Below are positions 33,293 through 42,645 of a DNA stretch of 64,000 nucleotides, piece by piece. This stretch comes from G965220305 sp965220305 (lineage in GTDB: Bacteria; Chloroflexota; Dehalococcoidia; Lucifugimonadales; UBA3495). The stretch spans positions 558,001 through 622,000 of the forward strand of contig OZ244817.1 of assembly GCA_965220305.1 (NCBI GenBank). The letters run 5' to 3'. How positions within the stretch are numbered: the first letter of the stretch is position 1; the number at the start of each line of letters is the position of its first letter. A program made the position numbers and the translations under genes. The notes beneath the pieces are model-generated. The model saw only the letters and a list, made by a program, of their open reading frames with translations. It did no database searches and was not told where the DNA came from.

Positions 33293-35620
33293 TTACTTGC
33301 TTTCGCCGTTCTTTTCCCACAGGGCTTCCAAGACCGCCCCGGGGTTCATGGGCAGGCTGTTTATCCTGGTCCCAATGGCGCTGTAGATAGCGTTGGATAT
33401 GGCCGCCATGGGCGGTACTATGGGCACCTCTCCCACGCCCCGTACCCCGTAGGGATGGCCTGGGTTGGCGACCTCGACGATTACTGTATCAATCATGGGC
33501 AGGTCCAGGCTGGTGGGCATTCGATAGTCCAGGAAGCTGCTGTTGACCATGTGACCGGCGTCGTTGATGAAGTACTCCTCGTTCAACGCCCAGCCGATGC
33601 CCTGGGCCACCGCGCCCTGCATCTGGTTCTCAACATAGCTGGGGTGAATGGCCTTACCGGCGTCCTGCAAAGCGGTGTAACGCAGTATGGTCACCTTGCC
33701 GGTGTCCGGGTCAACTTCCACGTCGACTATATGGGTCGCCAGGGCGGGGCCGGCCCCGCCGGGGTTGACACCGGCCCGTCCAACTATGGGGCCGCCGGTG
33801 GGTATCTGCCGGGCCGCAAGCTGCTGGAAGGTCAGCTTCAACTCGGGGTCCGACTTGTGCTGTAAGACGCCGTCCACGTATTCAACGTCGGCAGCTTCAA
33901 CTTCCCAGAGCTTGGCGGCGCGTTCCACCATCTGCTGCCTAACGTCCAACCCGGCAGTGTAAGCGGCCCAGCCGGTCTTGAAAGTTACTCCGCTGCCGCC
34001 GGTGTTGGAGGTAAACCCGATGGAATCGGTATCCATGATTTGAGGCCGCACGTTTTCCGCCGGAATGCCCAGCACTTCGGCCAACTGCTGGGCTACTGAG
34101 GCCCGGGTACCGCCGATGTCCGGCGAACCCTCAGCCAGGTTGACCGTGCCATCGGGGTTAACGGTGGCCACCGCCGCTGACGGACCGCTGTTGTTACCCC
34201 AAAAACCGCTGGCAATGCCCCGTCCCCGGTTGGGGCCGTCCAAAGGAGCGGTGTAATGGGGGTGGTTCTTGGCTGCTTCCAACACTTCGATGAAGCCGAC
34301 TTTGGGCAGCAGGGGCCCGGTGGCCCGCCGGGTGCCTTCCTTGGCGCTGTTGAGCAACCGGAATTCTACAGGATCCATGCCCAGCTTCTCGCATAGCTCG
34401 TCGATGGCCGTCTCAATGGCGAATGCCGCCGCCGGCGACCCCGGGGCCCGGTAGGCGGAAGTCTTGGGACGGTTCACCACCACGTCGTAGCCCTCGATGT
34501 GGGCGTTGGGAATGTCGTAGGCCGAGGTCATGCACTGGACGCCGCCCGCCACCGGAGAACCGGGGAAGGCTCCCGCCTCGAAGATCAATGTGGCGTCGGC
34601 TGCGGTAATGCGGCCCTCCTTGGTGGCTCCCAGTCTTACCCGGACGTTGGTGCCCGAAGTGGGGCCGGTGGCCTCAAAGACTTCGGTGCGGTTCATGGTT
34701 ACCTTCACCGGCGCGCCCGCCTTGCGGGCCAGCAGCGCGGCCAGCGGTTCCATGTAAATGGAGAGCTTTGCGCCGAACCCACCGCCAATCTCCATGGGGA
34801 TGGCCTTTACCTTGGAAACGGGAACGCCCACCAACCGGGCGGTGTAGTCCCGCACCATGAAATGACCCTGACTGCTGGACCAGATGGTCAGGTCTCCATC
34901 TTCGTGCCACATGGCCGCGCCGCTGTGGGGCTCGATGTAACCCTGGTGCACTGCCACGGTGGAGGTCTCTTTTTCGACGGTAATGTCCGCATCCTTGAAG
35001 CCCTGTTCCACGTCTCCCAGGTGAAACTCAAAGTGGTTGGCGACGTTGGTGCCCCGGTTGGAGTCACCGTCGTCAAGGACGCCGCCCGCCCGAATGGCGA
35101 AGGTCTCCATGCCGGCCAACCGCTCGTGGACCAGGGGAGCGTCCTCTTTCATGGCATCCTTGGCATTCATCACCGGCGTCAAAACCTCATAGTCCACGTC
35201 GATGAGGGCCAGCGCCTCCTCGGCCAGGTGGGCGCTGCTAGCAGCCACCGCAGCGATGGCGTGACCCTTGTACAGGGCCTTGTCCCGGGCCATGACGTTA
35301 TTACTGAGGAAGCGGTAGTTGACCATCGCCCCTTCGCCCAATTCCGAGGCCCGACCGGCGGGCTGAATCATGTCCTCGCCGGTAATAACTGCCATCACAC
35401 CCGGCAGCGCCTCAGCCTTGCTGGTATCGATGGACTTGATGCGAGCGTGGGCGTGGGGGCTCCGCAGCACCTTTCCATAGAGCATTCCTGGTAGGCTGAT
35501 GTCAGCGCCATACCGCGCCTTGCCAGTTACTTTGTCGGCTCCGTCGTGACGCACGGGCCTGGTGCCTACCACCTTAAATTCCTGATTGGACAGCACCAAA
35601 TTGGGTTTATAATCGAGCAT
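33293..35620 (-). CDS. Molybdopterin-binding aldehyde oxidase/xanthine dehydrogenase family large subunit
   Basis: A 775-residue molybdenum hydroxylase large subunit. It shows the N-terminal a/b hammerhead domain (VVGTRPVRHDGADKVTGKA), MEIGGGFGAK, SAYRAPGSPAAAFAIETAID, TSNTGGSGVTFKTGW and the active-site GVRGVGEVP with the catalytic Glu. The substrate is unknown (aldehydes, purines or N-heterocycles are typical). The usual 2Fe-2S and FAD subunits are not adjacent; only a MoaD-like protein follows. The ATG at 35620 has GGAGG just upstream. It is divergent from the BKACE gene, with a TATAAT at 35669-35674 in the shared region. Confidence 0.92.
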   Translation of the reverse strand: MLDYKPNLVLSNQEFKVVGTRPVRHDGADKVTGKARYGADISLPGMLYGKVLRSPHAHARIKSIDTSKAEALPGVMAVITGEDMIQPAGRASELGEGAMVNYRFLSNNVMARDKALYKGHAIAAVAASSAHLAEEALALIDVDYEVLTPVMNAKDAMKEDAPLVHERLAGMETFAIRAGGVLDDGDSNRGTNVANHFEFHLGDVEQGFKDADITVEKETSTVAVHQGYIEPHSGAAMWHEDGDLTIWSSSQGHFMVRDYTARLVGVPVSKVKAIPMEIGGGFGAKLSIYMEPLAALLARKAGAPVKVTMNRTEVFEATGPTSGTNVRVRLGATKEGRITAADATLIFEAGAFPGSPVAGGVQCMTSAYDIPNAHIEGYDVVVNRPKTSAYRAPGSPAAAFAIETAIDELCEKLGMDPVEFRLLNSAKEGTRRATGPLLPKVGFIEVLEAAKNHPHYTAPLDGPNRGRGIASGFWGNNSGPSAAVATVNPDGTVNLAEGSPDIGGTRASVAQQLAEVLGIPAENVRPQIMDTDSIGFTSNTGGSGVTFKTGWAAYTAGLDVRQQMVERAAKLWEVEAADVEYVDGVLQHKSDPELKLTFQQLAARQIPTGGPIVGRAGVNPGGAGPALATHIVDVEVDPDTGKVTILRYTALQDAGKAIHPSYVENQMQGAVAQGIGWALNEEYFINDAGHMVNSSFLDYRMPTSLDLPMIDTVIVEVANPGHPYGVRGVGEVPIVPPMAAISNAIYSAIGTRINSLPMNPGAVLEALWEKNGESK

Positions 35621-35738
35621 GTTTGCCTCCACCTGTGAATGTGGGAATTTAGTCCACGTTAACAGCGTTATAATATCATATCCCAAAGGGCCAGAGATAA
35701 TGCCTGCGCCCGGTAATCTATCCGGCTAGAGGAGCAAT

Positions 35739-36623
35739 ATGGATACGATCATCATCAAAGGGTGCCTGAACGGCGGTAGGGGCCGGGAGGACAACCCCAA
35801 CGTGCCCTGGACTCCTGAAGAGGTCGCCGACGAAGCGTTGCGATGCTATGAAGCGGGGGCGTCCATCGTCCACTTTCACGCTCGAAATCCCGACGGCAGC
35901 ACGAGTTACGACACGGAATGGTACGCCCGGGCGGATGGCCTGATTCGAGAGCGTTGCGACCTGGTGTTAAACCACACTACGGCGCGGCGTTCCGACGTTC
36001 CGGTGGAGGCCGTAACCAAGTATTTGCTGGAGACGCCCAACCCGGTGGAAATGGTCTCGTTGAACCTGGGACAAGGCGTACGCTGGGCTATGGACCAGGA
36101 CCGGGAGACCCGCCGTACAACCATCTCTCCCAACAGCTTCGAGGATATAGTAGCCACCCTGGAAGCCTGTTACAGCCGAGGTATATTCCCGGAGCCCGCG
36201 GTCCACGACACCGGGCACCTGAACAACGCTATCACCCTGATGCGCGAGGGGTACATCAAGAGTTCGCGTTACTTCCTAGTGGAGCCCTCGGCCCACTGGG
36301 GGGATGGCCGCCAGTCGATGGTGGGGTCTCCCCGCAACTACTTTATGTTGACCGACAACATTAGGGAGTTCTACCCGGAGGCCACCTGGCTGACCCACAG
36401 CAGCGGCAGCCAGACCTTCATTCTTGCCGGTATCGCCATAGCTACCGGGGCCCATATCAGGGTGGGCTTTGAGGACAGCCCCTTCCTGCCCGACGACCCG
36501 GCGCCCTCCTCCAATGCCAAGTACATCGAGTGGGCTGTGAAGATGGCCCGAATGCAGGGTAGGGAACCGGCAACGCCCGCCCAGGCGCGGGAGATATTGT
36601 CGTTGTTGCCGCCGGTGCAGTAG
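35739..36623 (+). CDS. BKACE (3-keto-5-aminohexanoate cleavage, DUF849) family protein
   Basis: A 294-residue TIM-barrel enzyme of the beta-keto acid cleavage family, which splits a beta-keto acid with acetyl-CoA to give acetoacetate and a CoA ester. Visible features are GCLNGGRGRE, the zinc pair in IVHFHARNPDG, LNHTTARRSDVPVE, MVSLNLG and, late, HIRVGFEDSPFLPD with its conserved Glu/Asp. The exact substrate cannot be read. The start follows AGAGGAG. It may be coregulated with the divergent Mo-hydroxylase. Confidence 0.9.
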   Translation: MDTIIIKGCLNGGRGREDNPNVPWTPEEVADEALRCYEAGASIVHFHARNPDGSTSYDTEWYARADGLIRERCDLVLNHTTARRSDVPVEAVTKYLLETPNPVEMVSLNLGQGVRWAMDQDRETRRTTISPNSFEDIVATLEACYSRGIFPEPAVHDTGHLNNAITLMREGYIKSSRYFLVEPSAHWGDGRQSMVGSPRNYFMLTDNIREFYPEATWLTHSSGSQTFILAGIAIATGAHIRVGFEDSPFLPDDPAPSSNAKYIEWAVKMARMQGREPATPAQAREILSLLPPVQ

Positions 36624-36790
36624 AACGCCACGTCGAAGGCCCCGCCTGTACCAGTCGGGCTTCCGGCCCGTTACCGGGGCGCGGTTCCGGTTGAATCTGC
36701 CGATTGCTCCGGGAAGTGGAGACTTTTCCGGGATGGAATAGCCGGCTGTCTCCGATCGCTGGGGCTGGCCGCGCCCAACGTGCCTGGGCT

Positions 36791-37591
36791 TCAGTCCAGG
36801 GGCCGACCCCGCCAATACTTCACGCCGGAGCCGTAGCTGAAGCGGGAAGGCCAGATGCGCTGCCCGGTGACGCTTTTGTACACGGCCATCAGCGCCACCC
36901 CGGCAATAAAGCCGCCGACGTGGGCGAAGAAGGCCACGTTGACCTGGGTGGACATACCCAGGGTGCCCAGGGCGTTTACCACCTGCAACCCAAACCAGAT
37001 GCCCAACATCACCACGGCGGGCAGTTGGACCACCATGATGATGAAAAAGAACAGCAGCACTTTAATTCGGTTGTAGGGATGGAGCAGCAGGTATCCTCCC
37101 AGCACCCCTGAAACCGCGCCGCTGGCTCCCACCAAGGGGACCGTAGACCCCGGGTCCACCACCCAATGACTCAGGGTGGCGACCACTCCTGCCAGTAGGT
37201 AAAAGGCCAGGTATTTCAGGTGGCCCAGGTGGTCCTCCACGTTGTCCCCGAAGACCCACAGGAAGGCCATGTTGCCAAAGAAATGGAGCAGGCCGCCATG
37301 AATGAACAGAGAGGAGAAGATGGTAGCCCAAGTGGGAATGGGCGAGGCTATATCCACCGCCCCCAGCCCCGTTCTCACGAAGGTGAAGGGGTCGCTCCGG
37401 GTGAGTTCCGCCGGAATGAACCCCCATTTGTGAAAGAACACGGCGACCCCGATGCTATCGCGGCCCAGCATAAATCCCAGGCCCCCCACCGCTATCTCCC
37501 AAAACAACACCAGAAGGTTCAGAGAGATTAACGCCACGTTTACTACTGGGAAGGAACTATGGCGGGTGTCGGCGTCGGAGAAGGGAAACAA
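36791..37591 (-). CDS. Rhomboid family intramembrane serine protease
   Basis: A 266-residue protease with six or so membrane helices. It has the catalytic Ser in VGASGAVSGVLGGYLL, the catalytic His in FFAHVGGFIAGVALM, and the L1 loop with SSLFIHGGLLHFFGNMAFLWVFGDNVE. It cleaves transmembrane substrates, which are unknown here. The start is a TTG at 37591 with GGGAGG a little far upstream, so it is uncertain. Its downstream neighbour is the convergent BKACE gene. Confidence 0.93.
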   Translation of the reverse strand: MFPFSDADTRHSSFPVVNVALISLNLLVLFWEIAVGGLGFMLGRDSIGVAVFFHKWGFIPAELTRSDPFTFVRTGLGAVDIASPIPTWATIFSSLFIHGGLLHFFGNMAFLWVFGDNVEDHLGHLKYLAFYLLAGVVATLSHWVVDPGSTVPLVGASGAVSGVLGGYLLLHPYNRIKVLLFFFIIMVVQLPAVVMLGIWFGLQVVNALGTLGMSTQVNVAFFAHVGGFIAGVALMAVYKSVTGQRIWPSRFSYGSGVKYWRGRPLD

Positions 37592-37902
37592 AGGTTAATT
37601 CGTTCCTCCCGGTTCTTCTTCAACCATACCAAGCAGGCAGCCCCAAGGCGACCTGAAAGCGGGGCAACCCGTTGTACTCAAACCACTGTATTCTTGGACT
37701 ATCAGGCAGCGCCTCGGGCGCCAATCGCCCTTCAGCGGCGATAAAGTGCGGGACAGAAGTGGAGCATCAAGCGCTGAATAGTTTGAGGGCGCAACCCTCC
37801 CCGGCCCGGAAGCTGGAAAAGGCTGGCGCAACTACGCATGTCCACTTGGGCGTAGTTTGCATGACGGAGGAGATGGTCCGGAGAAAAGTTCAGGCCCTCG
37901 GG
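37592..37902. other. Intergenic stretch without a recognisable gene
   Basis: About 310 bp between the rhomboid and GNAT genes. Short open frames are present, but they lack ribosome-binding sites and family features. I see no clear terminator, RNA gene or repeat. Confidence 0.5.
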
Positions 37903-38481
37903 TTACAGTCCAGTGCCGACGAGCCTGGCCCTTCGGCGAGAATACTCGTCAGTAAGCAGCCCCATGGCGAAGGAGTCGTACCAAACATCCTCTTTCCGGT
38001 GGGTCTTGCGCAAATGCCCTTCCAGGACAAACCCCAGATGTCGGAATAGTTGGAGGGCGTGCTCGCTGTACTCAGGAACGTCAACCCATACCCGGTGCAA
38101 GTCATAGGCCTGGTAGGCCTGGTCCAGAAGTTCAATCAGGGCGGAAGTGCCGTAGTGGTGGTGCCACAGGTCTTTGCGACCAATCAGAAGGAACAGTTGG
38201 GCTTCCAGCAACGGCCATTCGATCACCAATTGGCCTTCCCCAATGTGGTCGCCCTCACTCGTATAAACGGAGAATATCTTGCGGTCCTCGTCCTGGAAAA
38301 CCTGCTGCCATTCTTCTTCGGGCGCGTGAAGCATGGCATGGGGCGAATACCCAATATGGAGCGGCAACCCATCTTCGCCAAGCCCGTACCAAGACGCACT
38401 AACTTCTGGGTCGTTGAGCCATTCGCCCAAACGACCAACGTCGTCTCTGCTGACCTCGGTCAATCCAACGTCTGGAAACAT
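37903..38481 (-). CDS. GNAT family N-acetyltransferase (RimJ/RimL-like)
   Basis: A 192-residue acetyltransferase with a GNAT fold. VGLTEVSRDDVGRLGEWLNDPEV begins the fold. The acetyl-CoA region is around FLLIGRKDLWHHHYGTSALIELLDQAY, and VWVDVPEYSEHALQLFRHLGFVLEGHLRK is the typical C-terminal signature of RimJ/RimL types. The ATG at 38481 has GGAGGTGCC directly upstream. The target (protein N-terminus, antibiotic or metabolite) is unknown. Confidence 0.88.
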   Translation of the reverse strand: MFPDVGLTEVSRDDVGRLGEWLNDPEVSASWYGLGEDGLPLHIGYSPHAMLHAPEEEWQQVFQDEDRKIFSVYTSEGDHIGEGQLVIEWPLLEAQLFLLIGRKDLWHHHYGTSALIELLDQAYQAYDLHRVWVDVPEYSEHALQLFRHLGFVLEGHLRKTHRKEDVWYDSFAMGLLTDEYSRRRARLVGTGL

Positions 38482-38620
38482 GGCACCTCCATCAAAAGGG
38501 AGGAATAAACAAGAGCCGGACTCGCTGCTGGGAATTGTCAATAGTGAGTTCCCGGATTATATCAACGGGGCGGGCGGAATTCAACCAATCAGTTGCTCCC
38601 GCTCGCCCACGAAACCGCCA

Positions 38621-38656
38621 GACAAAATTAGAGGTGAGGGTTGCCCTCACCTCTAA
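38621..38656 (-). terminator. Intrinsic terminator after aroF
   Basis: A perfect 13-bp stem (TTAGAGGTGAGGG with its complement, 3-nt loop) followed on the minus strand by TTTTGT. It closes the aroF transcript 31 bp after the stop. Confidence 0.9.
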
Positions 38657-38687
38657 CGCCTTGACTACCAGGCTCGCTTGCGTCCGG

Positions 38688-39713
38688 CTAGGCGGTGCCC
38701 ACTGCTTCCCGCCGCACGGAAGCCACTGCCTTGACCTGGTCCATCATCAGGTTGAAGTTCTGGAAGGTCAGCGACTGGGGTCCGTCGCACTTGGCAATGT
38801 CGGGATTGGGATGCACCTCCACCAGCAGTCCGTGGGCGCCGGCGGCAACCGCGGCCAAGGCTACCGGAGTTACCAGGTACCATTTACCGGTGCTGTGACT
38901 GGGGTCGGCCAGAATGGGCAGGTGACTGAGCCTCTGAATGACGGGAATGGCCGCCACATCCAGGGTGAAGCGGGTGAACTGCTCGAATCCCCGGATTCCC
39001 CGCTCGCAGAGCATGACTTTCGTGTTGCCGCCGGCCATCACGTATTCCGCCGCCAGCAACCACTCCTCATAGGAGGCCGCCAAGCCGCGTTTCACCATGA
39101 CCGGCTTGTCGATCTCGCCGACGGCGTCCAGCAGGTTGTAGTTCTGCATGTTGCGCGCGCCAATTTGCAGGATGTCCGAGTATTGGGCTACGGTATCCAC
39201 GTCCACCGGACTCATAACCTCGGTGATGATGGGGAGTCCGGTCTCCCGCTTAGCCAGGTCCAGCAGCTTCAGGCCCTCCAGCCCCATGCCTCGGAAGCTG
39301 TAGGGAGAGGTCCGGGGTTTGAAAGCGCCGCCGCGCAGGATCGTGGCCCCAGCGGCCTTTACCGCAATGGCGGTGGAAACCACCTGTTCCTCATCCTCCA
39401 CCGAGCAGGGGCCGGCCATTATAACCGGGTCTGGACCGCCAACGGTTACGTTCCCCACCTGGACCACCGAGTTGTCCGGGTGGAACTCCCGGCTGGCCAT
39501 CTTGTAGGGCTTGGAGATGCGGACGACGTCGGACACTCCGGGGAGGACCTCCATCTCTTCTTTCAGTTCTTCCGGTATGGACCCCAGCACGCCCACGACG
39601 GTGCGCTCTACCCCGCTGAACACCTGGGGCTTGAGGCCCTCGTGATTTTCAATTCTTCGCTTAACCTCTTCCAACTGGGACTCGGTGCTTTCGGTTTCCA
39701 TCACGACGATCAT
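38688..39713 (-). CDS. aroF: 3-deoxy-7-phosphoheptulonate synthase (DAHP synthase, type I-beta)
   Basis: The first enzyme of the shikimate pathway, joining PEP and erythrose-4-phosphate. The 341-residue protein has an N-terminal ferredoxin-like regulatory domain (about 1-70) and the barrel with VIMAGPCSVEDEEQV, LRGGAFKPRTSPYSFRGMG, GARNMQNYNLL, MVKRGLAAS and PILADPSHSTGKW. The upstream gap (39714-39875) has a TTGACA with a poor -10 element, a possible promoter. It lies after trpA and aroH, grouping aromatic amino acid genes. Confidence 0.94.
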   Translation of the reverse strand: MIVVMETESTESQLEEVKRRIENHEGLKPQVFSGVERTVVGVLGSIPEELKEEMEVLPGVSDVVRISKPYKMASREFHPDNSVVQVGNVTVGGPDPVIMAGPCSVEDEEQVVSTAIAVKAAGATILRGGAFKPRTSPYSFRGMGLEGLKLLDLAKRETGLPIITEVMSPVDVDTVAQYSDILQIGARNMQNYNLLDAVGEIDKPVMVKRGLAASYEEWLLAAEYVMAGGNTKVMLCERGIRGFEQFTRFTLDVAAIPVIQRLSHLPILADPSHSTGKWYLVTPVALAAVAAGAHGLLVEVHPNPDIAKCDGPQSLTFQNFNLMMDQVKAVASVRREAVGTA

Positions 39714-39875
39714 TTCTTTTCACCCTTTCTTCATCTTCTTCTAATATAGGGGCTTGGACCAAGGCGCAGACCAACTAACCAGGCTGAATGTTCAAGGGAA
39801 TAGATTGAATGTCAATGCTACTACCGGCCTGGTGGCCGTAATAGAAACCGAAAGGAGGAGGGCAGAAAACTGCCA

Positions 39876-40247
39876 TCAGGAAGATTCCACTCCCTGAAGC
39901 CGCAAGACTTCAGTCCCCTTAAGATAGACGTTCACCATTTCTTCTTGTTCTTTTTCCGTATTCAATAGTATAAGGACTCTAATGCATCTGGGCAAGCTGC
40001 CGGGTACCTCCACCTCGGTGGCCCCCATGAGGGCCGTGTTGGTCCACCCAAGCTGGCGGGCCGCCGCCGCGGGGAAGGCAGCATTCAGGTCCGGAGTCAT
40101 GGTGAAGTAAACCGCCGCCACGTCCTTTTCAACTATTTCATTGGCCTCAATCAGGGCCGACAGCATCTCCCGCGTCGCGTCGTATATTCCGGTGTCCGTA
40201 TTCCCGTCGGCAGTAGTTGCCCCTCGAATTCCTCGGCAAGCCGGCAT
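39876..40247 (-). CDS. aroH: Chorismate mutase, AroH type
   Basis: A 123-residue monofunctional chorismate mutase, which converts chorismate to prephenate. The family pattern is clear: CRGIRGATTADGNTDTGIYDATREML, AVYFTMTPDLNAAFPAAAARQLGW, the catalytic area around MGATEVEVPGSLPRCIRVLIL, and a C-terminal YLKGTEVLR. The ATG at 40247 has AAGGAA seven bases upstream and lies 16 bp after trpA; the open frame extends into trpA but that form is unlikely. Confidence 0.94.
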   Translation of the reverse strand: MPACRGIRGATTADGNTDTGIYDATREMLSALIEANEIVEKDVAAVYFTMTPDLNAAFPAAAARQLGWTNTALMGATEVEVPGSLPRCIRVLILLNTEKEQEEMVNVYLKGTEVLRLQGVESS

Positions 40248-40263
40248 CAAATAGTTCCTTTCG

Positions 40264-41067
40264 CTAAACATGAGCCTTGCCGGCCAGTTCAGCCACACAT
40301 TGACTGGCCCGGGCAATGACTTCTTCCTTGGGGGATTCTAGCATTACTCGTACTAGCGCGCTACCCACGGCGGCCGCTTCAGCGGAGCGACCCACCTCCT
40401 CAACGTGGCCTCGGTTGGAGATGCCGAAGCCCACTGCCAAGGGCAATGTCGTGTGGGCCCTCACCCGGTCCAGCAACTCAAACCCTCGCTGCGAAACTTC
40501 TTGCCGCGCCCCGGTCACGCCGGTAATACTCACGCAGTAAATAAACCCGGAAGCGGCGGCGACGGCCTCACGAATGCTGTTATCGGTGCTGGTCGGGGCC
40601 AGCATGGGAATGAGGGAAATACCCCGGGGGCGGCAGTGTTCGGCCAGGGGTCCGACCTCCTGGTGGGGAAGGTCGGGCACTATCAGTCCATCCACTCCCA
40701 CTCGTTCCGTCTCCTCACTGAAGGCCCTTATCCCATAACGGAAAATGGGATTGTAATAGCCCATGAATACCAGCGGCGTATCGGGCAATTGGGTGCGTAG
40801 CTGCTCGGCAACGCTCAGACAGTCAGTCAACGTTGTACCCTGCTGCAGGGAACGGAAGCTGGACTCCTGGATGACCGGGCCTTCCGCCAAGGGGTCGCTG
40901 AAGGGAACGCCTAGTTCCACGGCGTCGGCCCCGGCGGCAACCAGGGCTGGTACGAGCTCCAGGGTGGTAGCCAGGTCTGGGAATCCAACAGTCACGAAGA
41001 CTATGAGCCCGGTTTCGCCTCTTTCCTTGAGGCTGGCAAACATTTCCCCGAGGCGGTCTCTGGACAT
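40264..41067 (-). CDS. trpA: Tryptophan synthase alpha chain
   Basis: TrpA cleaves indole-3-glycerol phosphate and passes indole to TrpB. The 267-residue protein shows LIVFVTVGFPDLATTLEL, the catalytic Glu in VELGVPFSDPLAEGPVIQ, FMGYYNPIFRYG, SITGVTGARQEV and VGFGISNRGHVEE. The second catalytic acid, Asp60 in the enteric enzyme (LADG), is Glu here (LAEG). No trpB or other trp gene adjoins; aroH follows after 16 bp. Confidence 0.94.
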   Translation of the reverse strand: MSRDRLGEMFASLKERGETGLIVFVTVGFPDLATTLELVPALVAAGADAVELGVPFSDPLAEGPVIQESSFRSLQQGTTLTDCLSVAEQLRTQLPDTPLVFMGYYNPIFRYGIRAFSEETERVGVDGLIVPDLPHQEVGPLAEHCRPRGISLIPMLAPTSTDNSIREAVAAASGFIYCVSITGVTGARQEVSQRGFELLDRVRAHTTLPLAVGFGISNRGHVEEVGRSAEAAAVGSALVRVMLESPKEEVIARASQCVAELAGKAHV

Positions 41068-41179
41068 CCCATACTCCAGGAAAGCGGCTATAATTACGAC
41101 GAAAGGGCCTTATCGAGAAAGGCTCATGGCCGCTAATTCGACACTTTAGACTACTGTAGTCCCCTTGTCCATACCCCAT

Positions 41180-42031
41180 CTATACACCGGCGGCAACTCC
41201 GGCCACTACCAGGGCGTTCTGCACCCCGTGGGCCGCCACTGGCCCCCACAGGGAGCCCGTCTTGCGGTACAGCCAGGCAAACAGTAACGCGGTAACGAAT
41301 ATGGGGATAAGCACGCCTGGCGCGCCGTTGGAGGAATACAGTGCGGGGTTGAAGGGAAGTATTACGATGGCCAAGTCGTGAAAGAAGGCGAATACCAGGG
41401 CGCTTATTACCGTGGCTCCCAGGACCCCCCATCGCTGGACCAACCCGCCGAAAACGAAGGCCCGGAAAAAAATCTCCTCGGTTAAAGGCGTCCACATGGC
41501 CAGGGCGACGAAGCTAAGCCCCACTGCCGGTCCGCTAAAGACCAGATCTTCGTGTGCCGGCGGCAACAGCACGTCCAGCCCCAGCCAGCGAACAGTCAGC
41601 ACGTAAATGGATGAAAAGGCCAGGCTGCCCACTATAACCAGCAGCGTCCAGCCCACCGACCAGCGGCCCGGCCACCCGACACGCGTCAGGCCCAGCAGCC
41701 GCAGTTTATCCGGTTGCCCCCGCAGACCAAGAACCCAGACCACGGCCAGGACTATCAGGCCCAAGGTGGCGCTGGTGAGCACCGCCGCCTGGGGCGGGCT
41801 GACTTCAAAGATTGAGACCAATGACGAAACCACAGCCAGGCCAAGGGCGATTACCAGGAGGATGCCCAAACTGACCTGGATCCAACCCCAGGGTACCCAC
41901 GGGACCCCATACGCTGGGCGGCGACTCTCAGTAGAATCCAACCCGGTAAGGGAGTCGGCGAGAAGGGCCCCGCACTGGGGACAGAATCCTCCATATAGCG
42001 TATATCTGTGACCGCAATTGACGCAGTACAA
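41180..42031 (-). CDS. CPBP family intramembrane metalloprotease with N-terminal zinc ribbon
   Basis: A 283-residue membrane protein. It starts with a zinc ribbon (MYCVNCGHRYTLYGGFCPQCGALL), followed by about seven helices and the CPBP (Rce1/Abi) motifs: LTEEIFFRAFVFGGL (EExxxR), FAFFHDL and a final AAHGVQNAL. Members cleave prenylated or other membrane proteins or act in bacteriocin immunity; the substrate is unknown. The start is TTG at 42031. Confidence 0.88.
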   Translation of the reverse strand: MYCVNCGHRYTLYGGFCPQCGALLADSLTGLDSTESRRPAYGVPWVPWGWIQVSLGILLVIALGLAVVSSLVSIFEVSPPQAAVLTSATLGLIVLAVVWVLGLRGQPDKLRLLGLTRVGWPGRWSVGWTLLVIVGSLAFSSIYVLTVRWLGLDVLLPPAHEDLVFSGPAVGLSFVALAMWTPLTEEIFFRAFVFGGLVQRWGVLGATVISALVFAFFHDLAIVILPFNPALYSSNGAPGVLIPIFVTALLFAWLYRKTGSLWGPVAAHGVQNALVVAGVAAGV

Positions 42032-42309
42032 CCTGGTGCTAGCCTCGTCGAAGGGTCAGCCTCGCCGCCCTACTGACCCCTCTAGGTCTTGCGGCGGTCC
42101 AAAAAAGGGGCACCTGGGCAGTATAGCAGTATTGCCCAGTGGCTCAAGGGAAGCGCCCCGCATTCCAGTGAATTGCGGTGCAGTCCTGGCCGCAATTGCC
42201 AGGCGGCGACTCGGTGGTACATAATGGGCCAACGCTAGTTAGCTGGTCCCCAACCAACGGCTGTACATTGCGCCCAATCGTTCAATCTAATGCCAAGGAG
42301 GCGTCGACA

Positions 42310-42504
42310 GTGTCAACAGACGGTCAATTGACCTGGGAAGCGTTCCTGTACCTGGCGCGAGAGGCTGGATTGGACGCGGACAGCCCCCACATGGAAGAGC
42401 TATTCCCCTACGTGCAGAGCGTCTTGCTGGGGATGGGACCCCTCCACGACCTGGATGTGTCTGGGGCCGAGCCGGACATGGCCTTCGTGCCCAACCCGGA
42501 ATAA
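42310..42504 (+). CDS. Small GatC/AtzG-like partner of the downstream amidase
   Basis: A 64-residue protein starting at a GTG eight bases after AAGGAGG. It is helical (WEAFLYLAREAGLD, ELFPYVQSVLLGMGPLHDLDV) and ends AEPDMAFVPNPE, the layout of GatC and AtzG proteins that wrap around amidase-signature enzymes. It stands 141 bp before an amidase gene on the same strand. The relation is inferred from the shape and the neighbour. Confidence 0.7.
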   Translation: MSTDGQLTWEAFLYLAREAGLDADSPHMEELFPYVQSVLLGMGPLHDLDVSGAEPDMAFVPNPE

Positions 42505-42645
42505 TCGCTTTCCGACATGAGTTGCTGGGGCGGAAACCATCCCGCCAACCGGCTTCCGATTCTCTGACAAGGAAAACCGGCACGTGCCATACCCTATTTA
42601 GCCGGTGCCACCCGAATAACCGCCCCTAGACCCGGAGGAACGACC

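Noticed and set aside
34499..35494. A 331-codon plus-strand frame
   Set aside because: It is antisense to the Mo-hydroxylase gene and has no protein features.
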